NCBI RefSeq assembly: GCF_010731795.1
Contig: NZ_AP022591.1
Location: 3,162,001-3,226,000 of the forward strand
DNA length: 64,000 bases
Direction of reading: 5' to 3'
DNA from: Mycolicibacterium celeriflavum
GTDB taxonomy: Bacteria > Actinomycetota > Actinomycetes > Mycobacteriales > Mycobacteriaceae
Shown piece by piece: positions 43,103-50,960 of the stretch; position 1 is the first letter of the stretch; each line of letters starts with the position of its first letter. Under the pieces are notes generated by a model. It ran no database searches and had not been told where the DNA came from. It saw only the letters and a list, made by a program, of their open reading frames with translations. The position numbers were made by a program, and so were the translations under genes.

Positions 43103-44680
43103 TCATCCGACGGCGGACGTCGATGCCGGCGCGGAGTCGCCCTGCGACTCGCGAACCGACATCAACCGGACGATCTCCTTGCGGTCGGCCGCGGACGGCA
43201 GGCCCATGTCCGGCTCGTAACCGTACACCTCGTGTAACGGTGTGGAAGCGGTTCGCGTGTCGAGGATGTCGACCGCGTCGGTGGTGATCAGCCCGGGATG
43301 CTCGACACCGCACGCCTCGGCCACCTTGACCAGGTCGCGGCGCAGCGTCTTGATGTAGTTCGCGACGCGCTCGGCCTTGACGTCGGGCACCAGGCCTCGG
43401 GCCAGCCACGCGTTCTGGGTGGCGACTCCGGTGGGGCATGTGTCGGTATGGCATTTCAGCGCCTGGACACACCCGATCGCGAGCATCGCCTCCCGCGCGA
43501 CGTAGACCATGTCACAGCCGAGGGCGAAGCCCACGACGGCGTTGTCCGGCAACCCGAGCTTGCCGGCTCCGATGAAGACGAGGTCCTCGTGCAGGCCCCG
43601 CTCGGCGAAGATCCGATACGTCTGGGCGAAGCCGAGTTGGAAGGGCAGCGACACGGTGTCGGTGAAGATCAACGGCGCCGCGCCGGTGCCGCCCTCGCCG
43701 CCGTCGATCGTGACGAAGTCGACGCCTCGGCCCGTGTCCCGCATGAGATCGGCCAGTTCGTTCCAGAAGTCGAGATCGCCGACGGCTGACTTGATTCCCA
43801 CGGGCAGGCCGGTTTCGGAGGCCAGCAGTTCCACCCAGTCGAGCAAGCTGTCGGTGTCGGAGAACTCGGCGTGCCGCGATGGGCTGACGCAGTCGCGTCC
43901 CTCCGGAACCCCTCGGGCGGCGGCGATTTCGGTGGAGACCTTGGGAGCCGGTAGCAGTCCGCCGATGGTCGGCTTGGCGCCCTGGCTGAGTTTGATCTCC
44001 AACGCGCGCACCGGCGCGCCGGCCACCACATCCTTGAGCTTGTCGAGATCGAAGCGGCCTTCGGCGTCGCGGCAGCCGAAGTACGCGGTGCCGATCTGGA
44101 AGATCAGTTCACCGCCGTGGCGGTGATAGCGCGAGATACCGCCTTCACCGGTGTTGTGCAGGCAGTCGGCCAACACCGCGCCCTTGTTCAGCGCCTCGAC
44201 GGCGTTGGCCGAGAGCGACCCGAAGCTCATCGCCGAGATGTTGACCACGGAGTGCGGTCGGAATGCGCCCGGCCGACCCCGCGCCGCGCCGATCACCTTG
44301 GCGCACGGCACCTTTGTCTCGAGCGTCGCGGTCGGCGCCGACGGGGGTACGGCGCGTGGGAACGTTCGGTGCTTGATGACCGGGTAGCCGGAGGTGTATT
44401 CGAGGTCGTTGTCGGTGCCGAACCCGAAGTAGTTGTTCTCCTTCTTGGCCGAGGCGTACACCCACCGACGCTGGTCGCGGGTGAACGGGCGTTCCTCGTC
44501 GTTGGCCGCGACGATGTACTGCCTCAGCTCCGGTCCGACGGCTTCGAGCAGGTACCGGGCGTGCCCGACTATCGGAAAGTTGCGCAGCAGCGCGTGCTTT
44601 CGCTGGAAGAGATCACGCGCTGCCACGGCGCCCAACGTCGATGCGGCCACGGCAGCGAGACCACGAACTGTGCGGCCCAT
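43103..44680 (-). CDS. FMN-binding glutamate synthase-like protein
   Basis: A 525-residue single-domain relative of the GltB FMN/Fe-S domain. Visible landmarks are MSFGSLSANAVEALNKGA, NTGEGGISRYH, EIKLSQGAKPTIGG, FVTIDGGEGGTGAAP for FMN/phosphate binding, and the [3Fe-4S] cysteines of GCVQALKCHTDTCPTG. It lacks the glutaminase domain, so it is not a full glutamate synthase; similar proteins are thought to act as amino-acid or archaeal-type glutamate synthase subunits. There is one N-terminal hydrophobic helix. First gene of an operon with WS/DGAT and SDR. Confidence 0.9.
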   Translation of the reverse strand: MGRTVRGLAAVAASTLGAVAARDLFQRKHALLRNFPIVGHARYLLEAVGPELRQYIVAANDEERPFTRDQRRWVYASAKKENNYFGFGTDNDLEYTSGYPVIKHRTFPRAVPPSAPTATLETKVPCAKVIGAARGRPGAFRPHSVVNISAMSFGSLSANAVEALNKGAVLADCLHNTGEGGISRYHRHGGELIFQIGTAYFGCRDAEGRFDLDKLKDVVAGAPVRALEIKLSQGAKPTIGGLLPAPKVSTEIAAARGVPEGRDCVSPSRHAEFSDTDSLLDWVELLASETGLPVGIKSAVGDLDFWNELADLMRDTGRGVDFVTIDGGEGGTGAAPLIFTDTVSLPFQLGFAQTYRIFAERGLHEDLVFIGAGKLGLPDNAVVGFALGCDMVYVAREAMLAIGCVQALKCHTDTCPTGVATQNAWLARGLVPDVKAERVANYIKTLRRDLVKVAEACGVEHPGLITTDAVDILDTRTASTPLHEVYGYEPDMGLPSAADRKEIVRLMSVRESQGDSAPASTSAVG

Positions 44681-44784
44681 GCCGTCAGTGTTGCCACGCA
44701 CCGGCGGACCGAAACCGACTCGGCGTCGAACGTGCCGACGGCGTCTCGGGTTTGAGAATTCACCGGGCGGGGCATCAGGGCGCG

Positions 44785-45516
44785 GTGTTGACAGCTGTCT
44801 GGTTCGGGTTGGCCGCCTCCAGCGCGCTTGTCATCGGCTCGCTCATCGGCGCGAAATGGAGCCCGCCGAAACGGCTGACCGGTGTGCTGCTCGCATTCGC
44901 CAGTGGAGCGTTGATCTCGGCTCTGGCCTTCGAGCTGTTCGAAGAGGCGTTCAAGATGGGCGGTCCCGCGCGATCAGGCCTCGGGTTGCTCGCGGGCGCC
45001 GCGACGTTCGTCGCTGTCGACACCGCCCTGGACCGGTACATCAGCGGGAAGTCGGGCCCCGACAGCCGGGAAGTCGCGGCCTCCGGAACGCGCAACGGGG
45101 TCGGCCTCGCGTTGCTCGCCGCGGTGACGCTGGACGGTGTGCCGGAGAACCTTGCGCTGGGCGTATCGCTGGTCGGCGGCGCGTCGCTCTCGCTGTTGGT
45201 CGCGATCTTCTTCTCCAACCTGCCGGAGTCGCTGGTGGGTGCGGTCGCGATGCGGAACTCGGGGACCAGCGCGCGCGCCGTCGTCGTCACCTGGTTGCTC
45301 TGCGCGTTGCTGCTGGCCGCCGCGGTGGTGTTCGGCCGGTCGGTCGCAGCGGGGATGAGCGAACACGTGCTGGCGGTGGCGCTGTCGTTCGCCGGCGGCG
45401 CGGTGCTGGCCTCGCTCGCCGACACGCTCATGCCCGAGGCGTTCGAACACGGTCGCCCGCTCAACGCCTTCGCCACCGCCGGCGGGTTCTTCCTGTCATT
45501 CGTGCTGGCCGGCTAA
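44785..45516 (+). CDS. ZIP-family metal transporter
   Basis: A 243-residue membrane protein with about eight helices. Helix 4 carries TLDGVPENLALG, the place of the ZIP HNxPEG metal-site motif, and helix 5 carries FFSNLPESLVGA, the partner site. This suggests uptake of zinc or another divalent metal, though Asp replaces the usual His. GTG at 44785 is chosen because earlier codons have no family similarity and overlap the divergent gene. No metal-responsive operator was recognised. Confidence 0.8.
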   Translation: MLTAVWFGLAASSALVIGSLIGAKWSPPKRLTGVLLAFASGALISALAFELFEEAFKMGGPARSGLGLLAGAATFVAVDTALDRYISGKSGPDSREVAASGTRNGVGLALLAAVTLDGVPENLALGVSLVGGASLSLLVAIFFSNLPESLVGAVAMRNSGTSARAVVVTWLLCALLLAAAVVFGRSVAAGMSEHVLAVALSFAGGAVLASLADTLMPEAFEHGRPLNAFATAGGFFLSFVLAG

Positions 45517-45576
45517 CGGGTTTCACCCTGCCGCATGCCGCCGCGCCAAAAACTCGGTCGCCGGACCGTTATCAAG

Positions 45577-45601
45577 GTTTGTCTCAACTGTCACATGGGT
45601 A
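45577..45601 (+). promoter_or_regulatory. SigF-type promoter upstream of the 45627 gene
   Basis: GTTT at 45577-45580, a 16-bp spacer, GGGTA at 45597-45601: a full match to GTTT-N15-17-GGGTA. A predicted start near 45608 would leave a leader of about 20 nt to the ATG at 45627 and 64 nt to the alternative ATG at 45672. Confidence 0.6.
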
Positions 45602-45626
45602 ACTTCTATAACAGGGCGGTGAGCCG

Positions 45627-46139
45627 ATGCCGACCCTTCACAACGAAGAAAGAGACGAATGGGAATTCAGAATGAACACCGTCCTGTACTTCAGCACCAG
45701 CGGCACAGTCTATGAGACCCGCGCCTACACCGAGGCCGACATCGATCAACTCGTCGAGGATCAGGGCCTGCACTGCCTGACCAGCACCGACCGGCAATTC
45801 GACTTCTGGTTCAGCCCATCGACACACGGGTGCGAACGGCGCACCAACCGAAAAGCCACTGAACTGCTGCTGGCGACAACCACTTTCACGGCGAAGACGG
45901 TGCCGCTGCTGCGCGGCTGCGTCGTTGTTGCCACCCATGACGAAGACGGCGATCTCGACGGGCTCAGCTGGCATCAACTCGAACTCCTGGTCCGCAGCCG
46001 CCGCGCACTGAGCAAGCGGGACGAGCGGGTGCTCAATCGACGGATGACTCGTGACGATCACCGTCAGCAGCGCATCGCCCCGATCACGCCAGCTGTTCCC
46101 GTCAGTTGCGCGAGACCGCGCACAGCGGCCAACCGCTGA
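45627..46139 (+). CDS. protein of unknown function under a SigF-like promoter
   Basis: A 170-residue protein, no signal peptide or membrane span. The middle part (residues 16-125) is mixed alpha/beta, with TVLYFSTSGTVYETRAYTEA and FDFWFSPSTHGCERRTNRKA; the last 45 residues are basic and probably disordered. The family is not recognised. The ATG at 45627 follows a weak GGTGAG site; an internal ATG at 45672 (MNTVLYFSTSG) is an equally good start. The promoter suggests general-stress or stationary-phase expression. Confidence 0.65.
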   Translation: MPTLHNEERDEWEFRMNTVLYFSTSGTVYETRAYTEADIDQLVEDQGLHCLTSTDRQFDFWFSPSTHGCERRTNRKATELLLATTTFTAKTVPLLRGCVVVATHDEDGDLDGLSWHQLELLVRSRRALSKRDERVLNRRMTRDDHRQQRIAPITPAVPVSCARPRTAANR

Positions 46140-46187
46140 CAATGACGTGACACCGCACGCCGGCGCCCGAACACGTACGGTCAGGCG

Positions 46188-47657
46188 GTGAAGTTCGACG
46201 AGTATCGGGCGCACGACGCGACCGGGTTGGCGAAGCTGGTCGCCGACAAAGAGGTCACCGCGGCGGAGTTGCTGGCAGTGGCGAAGGAGCGCGCGGCGGC
46301 GGTCAATCCGCGGATCAACGCGGTCGTGCGCGACGTTCCCGCATCGCCGTCCGATGAGCTCAGCGGCCCCTTCGCCGGCGTGCCGTTCCTGATCAAAGAT
46401 CTCGCGCAGGACTATGCCGGGCTGCCCAGCTCGCGCGGGTCGCGCGCCCTGATGTCGACGCCGGTCGCGGAGCATTCGGCGGTCGTCCAACGGTGGATCG
46501 ACGCCGGCCTGGTCATCTTCGGCAAGACCAACACCCCGGAGTTCGGGACGAAGGGGATCACCGAGCCGGACGCCTGGGGTCCGGCACGCAATCCGTGGGA
46601 CCTGTCGCGGACACCGGGTGGCTCGTCGGGCGGATCGGCGGCCGCGGTCGCGTCGGGAATCGTGCCGTGCGCGGGCGCGAACGACGGCGGCGGATCGATC
46701 CGAATCCCGGCGGCATGCTGCGGGCTGGTCGGCCTGAAACCGGGCCGCGGGCTGACTCCGTCGGGGCCCGCGACCGGTGAGTCCATGCACGGCGCGGCGG
46801 TGCAGGGCGTGGTGTCGCGGACGGTGCGCGACACGGCGGCGATCCTCGACGTCATCCGCGGCGGAGAGCCGTGCGGGCCGTATGTGCCCGGCGTGCCGGA
46901 CTTTCCGTTCGCGTCATGTGCCGGCGCCGATCCCGGCAAGCTGCGGATCGGCGTGCGGATTCCGTCGGCGATCAACCCGGCACCGCACCGTGAGTCGTTC
47001 GCAGCCGTCGAGTCGACCGTGCAGATCCTGACCGATCTGGGTCACCACGTCGACGAACTGCCGCGCGCCCCGTTCGACGACGCGGCGCTGGCCCGCGACT
47101 TCCTGCTCACCTGGTTCGTCTACACCGCATGGGAACTCGATGAGGCGAAACGGATCTCCGGCGCGGGCGACGAGTCCTTCGAACGCGACACGCTGATCCT
47201 GGCCGCGCTCGGCCGGGCGACCAGCGGCGTCGACTACGTGGACGCCGTCGAGCGGCGCCACGAGCACACGCGGCGGCTGACCACCTTCTTCGAGTCCTAC
47301 GACCTGTTGTTGACGCCCACGTTGGCGACCCCGCCGCCGAAGATCGGCGCGTTCGATCTCCCGGTCGCGCTGCAGCATGCCGCCGACGTGTTGATCAAGA
47401 CGCGCACCGCTCGGCTGCTGCGCTACACAAAGATCGTCGACGACATGGTGGACAAGAACCTCGGTTGGGTGCCGTACACGCAGCTGGCGAATCTCACTGG
47501 GCGACCGGCGATCTCGCTTCCCCTGCACTGGACCGCGGACGGCTTGCCGCTCGGCGTTCAATTCGTCGCACCGCTGGCCGGTGAATCGCTGCTCATCCGC
47601 CTCGCCGCCCAACTCGAGCAGGCCGCGCCCTGGGCGGATCGCGTCGCACCGGTTTAG
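46188..47657 (+). CDS. amidase-signature family hydrolase
   Basis: A 489-residue amidase. The Ser-cisSer-Lys triad is visible: Lys in GVPFLIKDL (about residue 69), cis-Ser in TPGGSSGGSAAAVASG, and the nucleophile Ser in GGGSIRIPAACCG. The family cleaves amides and some esters; the substrate cannot be told. GTG at 46188 begins KFDEYRAHDATGLAKLV. It ends 4 bp inside the convergent sigma-factor gene. Of the M. tuberculosis amidases (AmiA2, AmiB2, AmiC, AmiD) I cannot assign one. Confidence 0.9.
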   Translation: MKFDEYRAHDATGLAKLVADKEVTAAELLAVAKERAAAVNPRINAVVRDVPASPSDELSGPFAGVPFLIKDLAQDYAGLPSSRGSRALMSTPVAEHSAVVQRWIDAGLVIFGKTNTPEFGTKGITEPDAWGPARNPWDLSRTPGGSSGGSAAAVASGIVPCAGANDGGGSIRIPAACCGLVGLKPGRGLTPSGPATGESMHGAAVQGVVSRTVRDTAAILDVIRGGEPCGPYVPGVPDFPFASCAGADPGKLRIGVRIPSAINPAPHRESFAAVESTVQILTDLGHHVDELPRAPFDDAALARDFLLTWFVYTAWELDEAKRISGAGDESFERDTLILAALGRATSGVDYVDAVERRHEHTRRLTTFFESYDLLLTPTLATPPPKIGAFDLPVALQHAADVLIKTRTARLLRYTKIVDDMVDKNLGWVPYTQLANLTGRPAISLPLHWTADGLPLGVQFVAPLAGESLLIRLAAQLEQAAPWADRVAPV

Positions 47658-48823
47658 CTCTCGCTGTCCGACGCGAGCTGACGGAGAGTGGCGGCGCGCA
47701 GCGTGAGGTGATTGCGCTCGGCAATATTCTGTGCCTTCGCGGCGGCCTCCACGTAAAGCGTTGCCGCCGTTGCGGTGTCGCCGGACCGCTCATGGAGGTA
47801 GGCGGCTGCTGCGGTGTACCGCGGCAGTGTCGGGTCGAGTTCCAGTAGCGCCGCCAGCCCCGCCTGCGGTCCGTCCGCCTCACCGACGGCGACCGCGCGA
47901 TTGAGCCGCACGACCGGGCTGTCTGTGAGCCGGACGAGTTCGTCGTACCACTCGACGATCTGCACCCAGTCGGTCTCGTCGGCGGTCTGCGCGTCGGCGT
48001 GCAGCGCCGCGATCGCGGCTTGCGCCTGGTACTCGCCGAGCCGGTCACGCGATAGCGCGGCCTGCAGCACGGCCACGCCCTCCGCGATCATCTCGCGCCG
48101 CCACAGGCGGCGGTCCTGTTCGGCCAGTGGCACGAGGCTGCCGTCGGCGCGGGTCCGGGCCGGGCGCCTGGCGTCGTGAAGCAGGAAGAGGGCGAGGAGC
48201 CCCGCGACCTCCGGGTCGTCGGTCCTCGCGGCCAGCTGTCGGGCCAGCCGGATGGCCTCCGCCGCGAGGTCCACTTCGCCGGTGTAGCCCTCGTTGAACA
48301 CCAGGTACAGCACCCGAAGCACGGTGTGCAGGTCGCCGGGACGGTCCAGCCGGACATCGGAAACTGTGCGTTTGGCGCGGCTGATCCGTTGAGCCATCGT
48401 CGCTTCGGGCACGAGGTACGCCTGCGCGATCTGTCGGGTGGTGAGGCCGCCGACCGCCCGCAGGGTCAGCGCGACGGCCGACGCGGAGGTGAGGCTGGGG
48501 TGCGCGCACAGGAAGTACAGCGCCAGCGTGTCGTCCACCGAAGCAGCCGGTCCGGGCGCCGGTTCGTCGGAGACTTGGAGCTCGCGGCGACGCCGCGCCG
48601 CCTCCGACCGGCTGAGATCGACGAAGCGACGCCACGCCGTGGTGATCAGCCAGCCCTTGGGGTCGTCGGGGCGCTGGTGCGGCCAGATCTCGATGCCCTT
48701 GATCAGTGCTTCCTGGACCGCGTCCTCTGCGGTCGCGAAGTCAGCCCCGCGGCGGACGACTGCCGCCAAGACCCCGGGAATCATGTCCCGCAGCTCGGCC
48801 TCGTCCACCGCGTGGTCGGCCAT
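47654..48823 (-). CDS. ECF-type RNA polymerase sigma factor with C-terminal TPR-like extension (ECF42)
   Basis: A 389-residue sigma factor. Residues 1-75 carry the region 2-like AEDAVQEALIKGIEIWP and DDPKGWLITTAWRRFVD; residues 115-160 form region 4 (LTTRQIAQAYLVPEATMAQRISRAK, a region). The long C-terminal half (DUF6596 and TPR-like helices, including RLNRAVAVGEADGP and YLHERSGDTATAATLY) is characteristic of group ECF42, regulated without a classical anti-sigma. ATG at 48823 shares a base with the stop of the DGPF gene (TAATG), giving tight coupling. Target promoters unknown. Confidence 0.9.
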   Translation of the reverse strand: MADHAVDEAELRDMIPGVLAAVVRRGADFATAEDAVQEALIKGIEIWPHQRPDDPKGWLITTAWRRFVDLSRSEAARRRRELQVSDEPAPGPAASVDDTLALYFLCAHPSLTSASAVALTLRAVGGLTTRQIAQAYLVPEATMAQRISRAKRTVSDVRLDRPGDLHTVLRVLYLVFNEGYTGEVDLAAEAIRLARQLAARTDDPEVAGLLALFLLHDARRPARTRADGSLVPLAEQDRRLWRREMIAEGVAVLQAALSRDRLGEYQAQAAIAALHADAQTADETDWVQIVEWYDELVRLTDSPVVRLNRAVAVGEADGPQAGLAALLELDPTLPRYTAAAAYLHERSGDTATAATLYVEAAAKAQNIAERNHLTLRAATLRQLASDSES

Positions 48824-49230
48824 TACTCGGTCGAGGCGGGCGCCGCGGTCAGGAACGGCCGCACCTCGAGCCACTCGTGGATCGGCTTCCCGCCCGCGCC
48901 GGGCGCCGCGGACAACTCGCCCGCCAGTTCGATGGCGCGCTCGTAGGAGTCGACGTCGATGATCATCCAGCCCGCGATCAGGTCCTTGGTCTCCGCGAAC
49001 GGTCCGTCGGTGACGGGTGGTTTGCCTTCGCCGTCGTAGCGGACCCAGACCCCCTCCGGGGCAAGCGCCTGCCCGCCGACGTACTCGCCGCTGTCCTCCA
49101 CACGGGCGGCGAAGTCGTTCATGTACTTCATGTGCGCGTCGATCTCGGCGGGCGTCCACTGGTCCATCGGCACGTCGTTCACGCCCTGCGGCGCGCCTCG
49201 GTAGTGCTTGAGGAGCAGGTACTTGGCCAT
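48823..49230 (-). CDS. DGPF/YCII-related protein, ECF42 partner
   Basis: A 135-residue YCII-like ferredoxin-fold protein. VTDGPFAETKDLIAGWMIID contains the DGPF motif that names this group, and MAKYLLLKHYRG is the usual N terminus. Members are almost always encoded beside ECF42 sigma factors, as here, and may sense a signal or detoxify a metabolite under their control. It precedes the sigma gene with a 1-bp overlap and diverges from an enoyl-CoA hydratase gene 100 bp away. Confidence 0.9.
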   Translation of the reverse strand: MAKYLLLKHYRGAPQGVNDVPMDQWTPAEIDAHMKYMNDFAARVEDSGEYVGGQALAPEGVWVRYDGEGKPPVTDGPFAETKDLIAGWMIIDVDSYERAIELAGELSAAPGAGGKPIHEWLEVRPFLTAAPASTE

Positions 49231-49331
49231 GATGTTCTCCCTTCAAAGTGGCAACCCTGGTTGGTCGCTCACCCCTGGGACGGAGCCATCGCGACGTTCT
49301 CGACATCCGCCGTCATGGCTATGGTGCAGCC

Positions 49332-50105
49332 ATGGATCTCGTCACCTACGAGTTGGACGACCACATCGCCACCATCACACTCAATCGCCCCGAGGCGCGC
49401 AACGCCATCAACGGCGCGCTGCGGCGCGATTTGAACGCGGCATGGGACCGGTTCCGCGATGACGAGGACGCGTGGGTCGGCATCCTCACCGCCAACGGCG
49501 ACGTGTTCTGCGCCGGCGGCGACCTCAAGGACGGCGAGGGTTCGGTGGGCACCTTTGGCGGCACCTTCTGGGAGAAGCCGACGATCAACTCTTTCGAAAG
49601 CGGCATGGAACTCTTCAAGCCGACGATCGCGGCGGTCCACGGGCCCTGCATCGGCTACGGGTTGACCGGCGTTCTGTTCTGCGACTTCGTGATCGCGTCG
49701 ACCACCGCCACCTTTGCGTTCCCGGAGGTGTCGCTCGGTGTGCCGACGATCGTCGGGGCGATCCGGCTCCCCGAGCGGGTTCGGTGGGCCGACGCCATGG
49801 AACTGTTGTTGACCGGAAAACCGATCGCGGCCGAGCGCGCCAAGGAGATCGGGTTGGTGTGGCGACTGGTCGAGCCCGACGACCTGCAAGCCGAAGCGCG
49901 CTCGTGGGCACAGACGCTCACCGAGGCGGCGCCGCTGGCGCAACGGGCCACCAAGGAGGTGGCGTCGCGCACGGCCAACATGGGCTGGATCGAGTCGGTC
50001 CGGTTCGGAGAGACGATGCGCAAGGTGGCCGCCGCGACCGAGGACGTCGGCGAGGGACTTCAAGCCTGGCAGGAGAAGCGCAAACCGCAGTGGCGCGGGC
50101 GCTGA
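49332..50105 (+). CDS. enoyl-CoA hydratase/isomerase family protein
   Basis: A 257-residue crotonase-fold enzyme. Oxyanion-hole elements are DVFCAGGDLKDG (first) and VHGPCIGYGLTGVLFCDFV (second), and PEVSLGVPTIVGA follows. One of the usual catalytic Glu residues is in the PEVSLG region; the other site (near GLTGVL) lacks Glu, so it may be an isomerase or a specialised hydratase. ATG at 49332. It is an EchA paralogue; the number is not assigned. It ends 9 bp before the convergent SDR. Confidence 0.88.
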   Translation: MDLVTYELDDHIATITLNRPEARNAINGALRRDLNAAWDRFRDDEDAWVGILTANGDVFCAGGDLKDGEGSVGTFGGTFWEKPTINSFESGMELFKPTIAAVHGPCIGYGLTGVLFCDFVIASTTATFAFPEVSLGVPTIVGAIRLPERVRWADAMELLLTGKPIAAERAKEIGLVWRLVEPDDLQAEARSWAQTLTEAAPLAQRATKEVASRTANMGWIESVRFGETMRKVAAATEDVGEGLQAWQEKRKPQWRGR

Positions 50106-50114
50106 ACACACGAC

Positions 50115-50960
50115 CTAACCGAACGTTCGCTTCTCCCACCAGAGAACCAACCGCGCATGAGCCCGCGGCAATAAGCGGACCAGCAGATCGACGCCCTTGG
50201 CGTCTTTGCCCACCAGCACTCGACTGCGGTTCGCCGCGACGCCGGACAGGATGGTCTCGGCGGCCCGAACCGGCGACATCTTGAGCAGTTTGGCGTTGTA
50301 CGCCTCGGCTCGTTGCCGTTGCTGGTCGGTGATCTCGCGGCCGGCACGCTCGGCATCGGCCAGTGCCGAGGTCGCGATGTTCGTGGCGATGCCGCCGGGA
50401 TGCACCACGGTGACCCGCACCGGATGGCCTTCGGCGAGCATCTCAGCTCGAAGAGATTCGGTGAACCCGCGGACCGCGAATTTCGTTGTGCAGTAGGCAG
50501 ACATCGATGCTTGCGCCAGCAATCCGTTCAGGCTGGAGATGTTCACGACATGCCCGTCTCCGGACGAGATGAGGTGCGGCAGGAACTCTTTGGTGCCGTT
50601 GATGACACCCCACAGGTTGATGTTGACGATGCGCTCGTAGGTCTCATAATCGCTCTCGCTCAGAGGAGCGGCACCGCCGGCGACGCCGGCGTTGTTGTAG
50701 AGCTGGTGGACGACACCGTGGTGTTCGGCCACGGCCGTTGCGTAGTCGCGCACCGCGTCCCGGTCACTCACGTCGAGCACTTCGACGTGAGGACCCTTGC
50801 CGACCGCACTGACCCTCGCGGCCGTGCTCCGCAAGCCGTCCTCGTTGACGTCGGAAATCGCCGTCAGCGCCCCGCGGCGGGCCAGTCCGATGGCCAACGC
50901 ACGTCCGATCCCCGACCCGGCGCCGGTGACCACCGCCACCTTTCCGTCGAATGACCTCAC
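50115..50960 (-). CDS. short-chain dehydrogenase/reductase coupled to a BVMO
   Basis: A 281-residue SDR. Cofactor motif TGAGSGIGRA (about 11-20), NNAGVAGG, catalytic NISSLNG and YCTTKFA (Tyr-Lys), then VHPGGIATNI. The GTG at 50960 overlaps the stop of the upstream monooxygenase as GTGA. SDR-BVMO pairs are common in mycobacteria (e.g. the mymA operon): the SDR oxidises an alcohol to a ketone that the BVMO converts to an ester, or acts in the reverse order. Substrate not known. Confidence 0.9.
   Translation of the reverse strand: MRSFDGKVAVVTGAGSGIGRALAIGLARRGALTAISDVNEDGLRSTAARVSAVGKGPHVEVLDVSDRDAVRDYATAVAEHHGVVHQLYNNAGVAGGAAPLSESDYETYERIVNINLWGVINGTKEFLPHLISSGDGHVVNISSLNGLLAQASMSAYCTTKFAVRGFTESLRAEMLAEGHPVRVTVVHPGGIATNIATSALADAERAGREITDQQRQRAEAYNAKLLKMSPVRAAETILSGVAANRSRVLVGKDAKGVDLLVRLLPRAHARLVLWWEKRTFG

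Noticed and set aside
44433..45602. Alternative plus-strand frame overlapping the ZIP transporter
   Set aside because: It is out of frame with the hydrophobic ZIP protein and has only Arg/Gly-rich composition.
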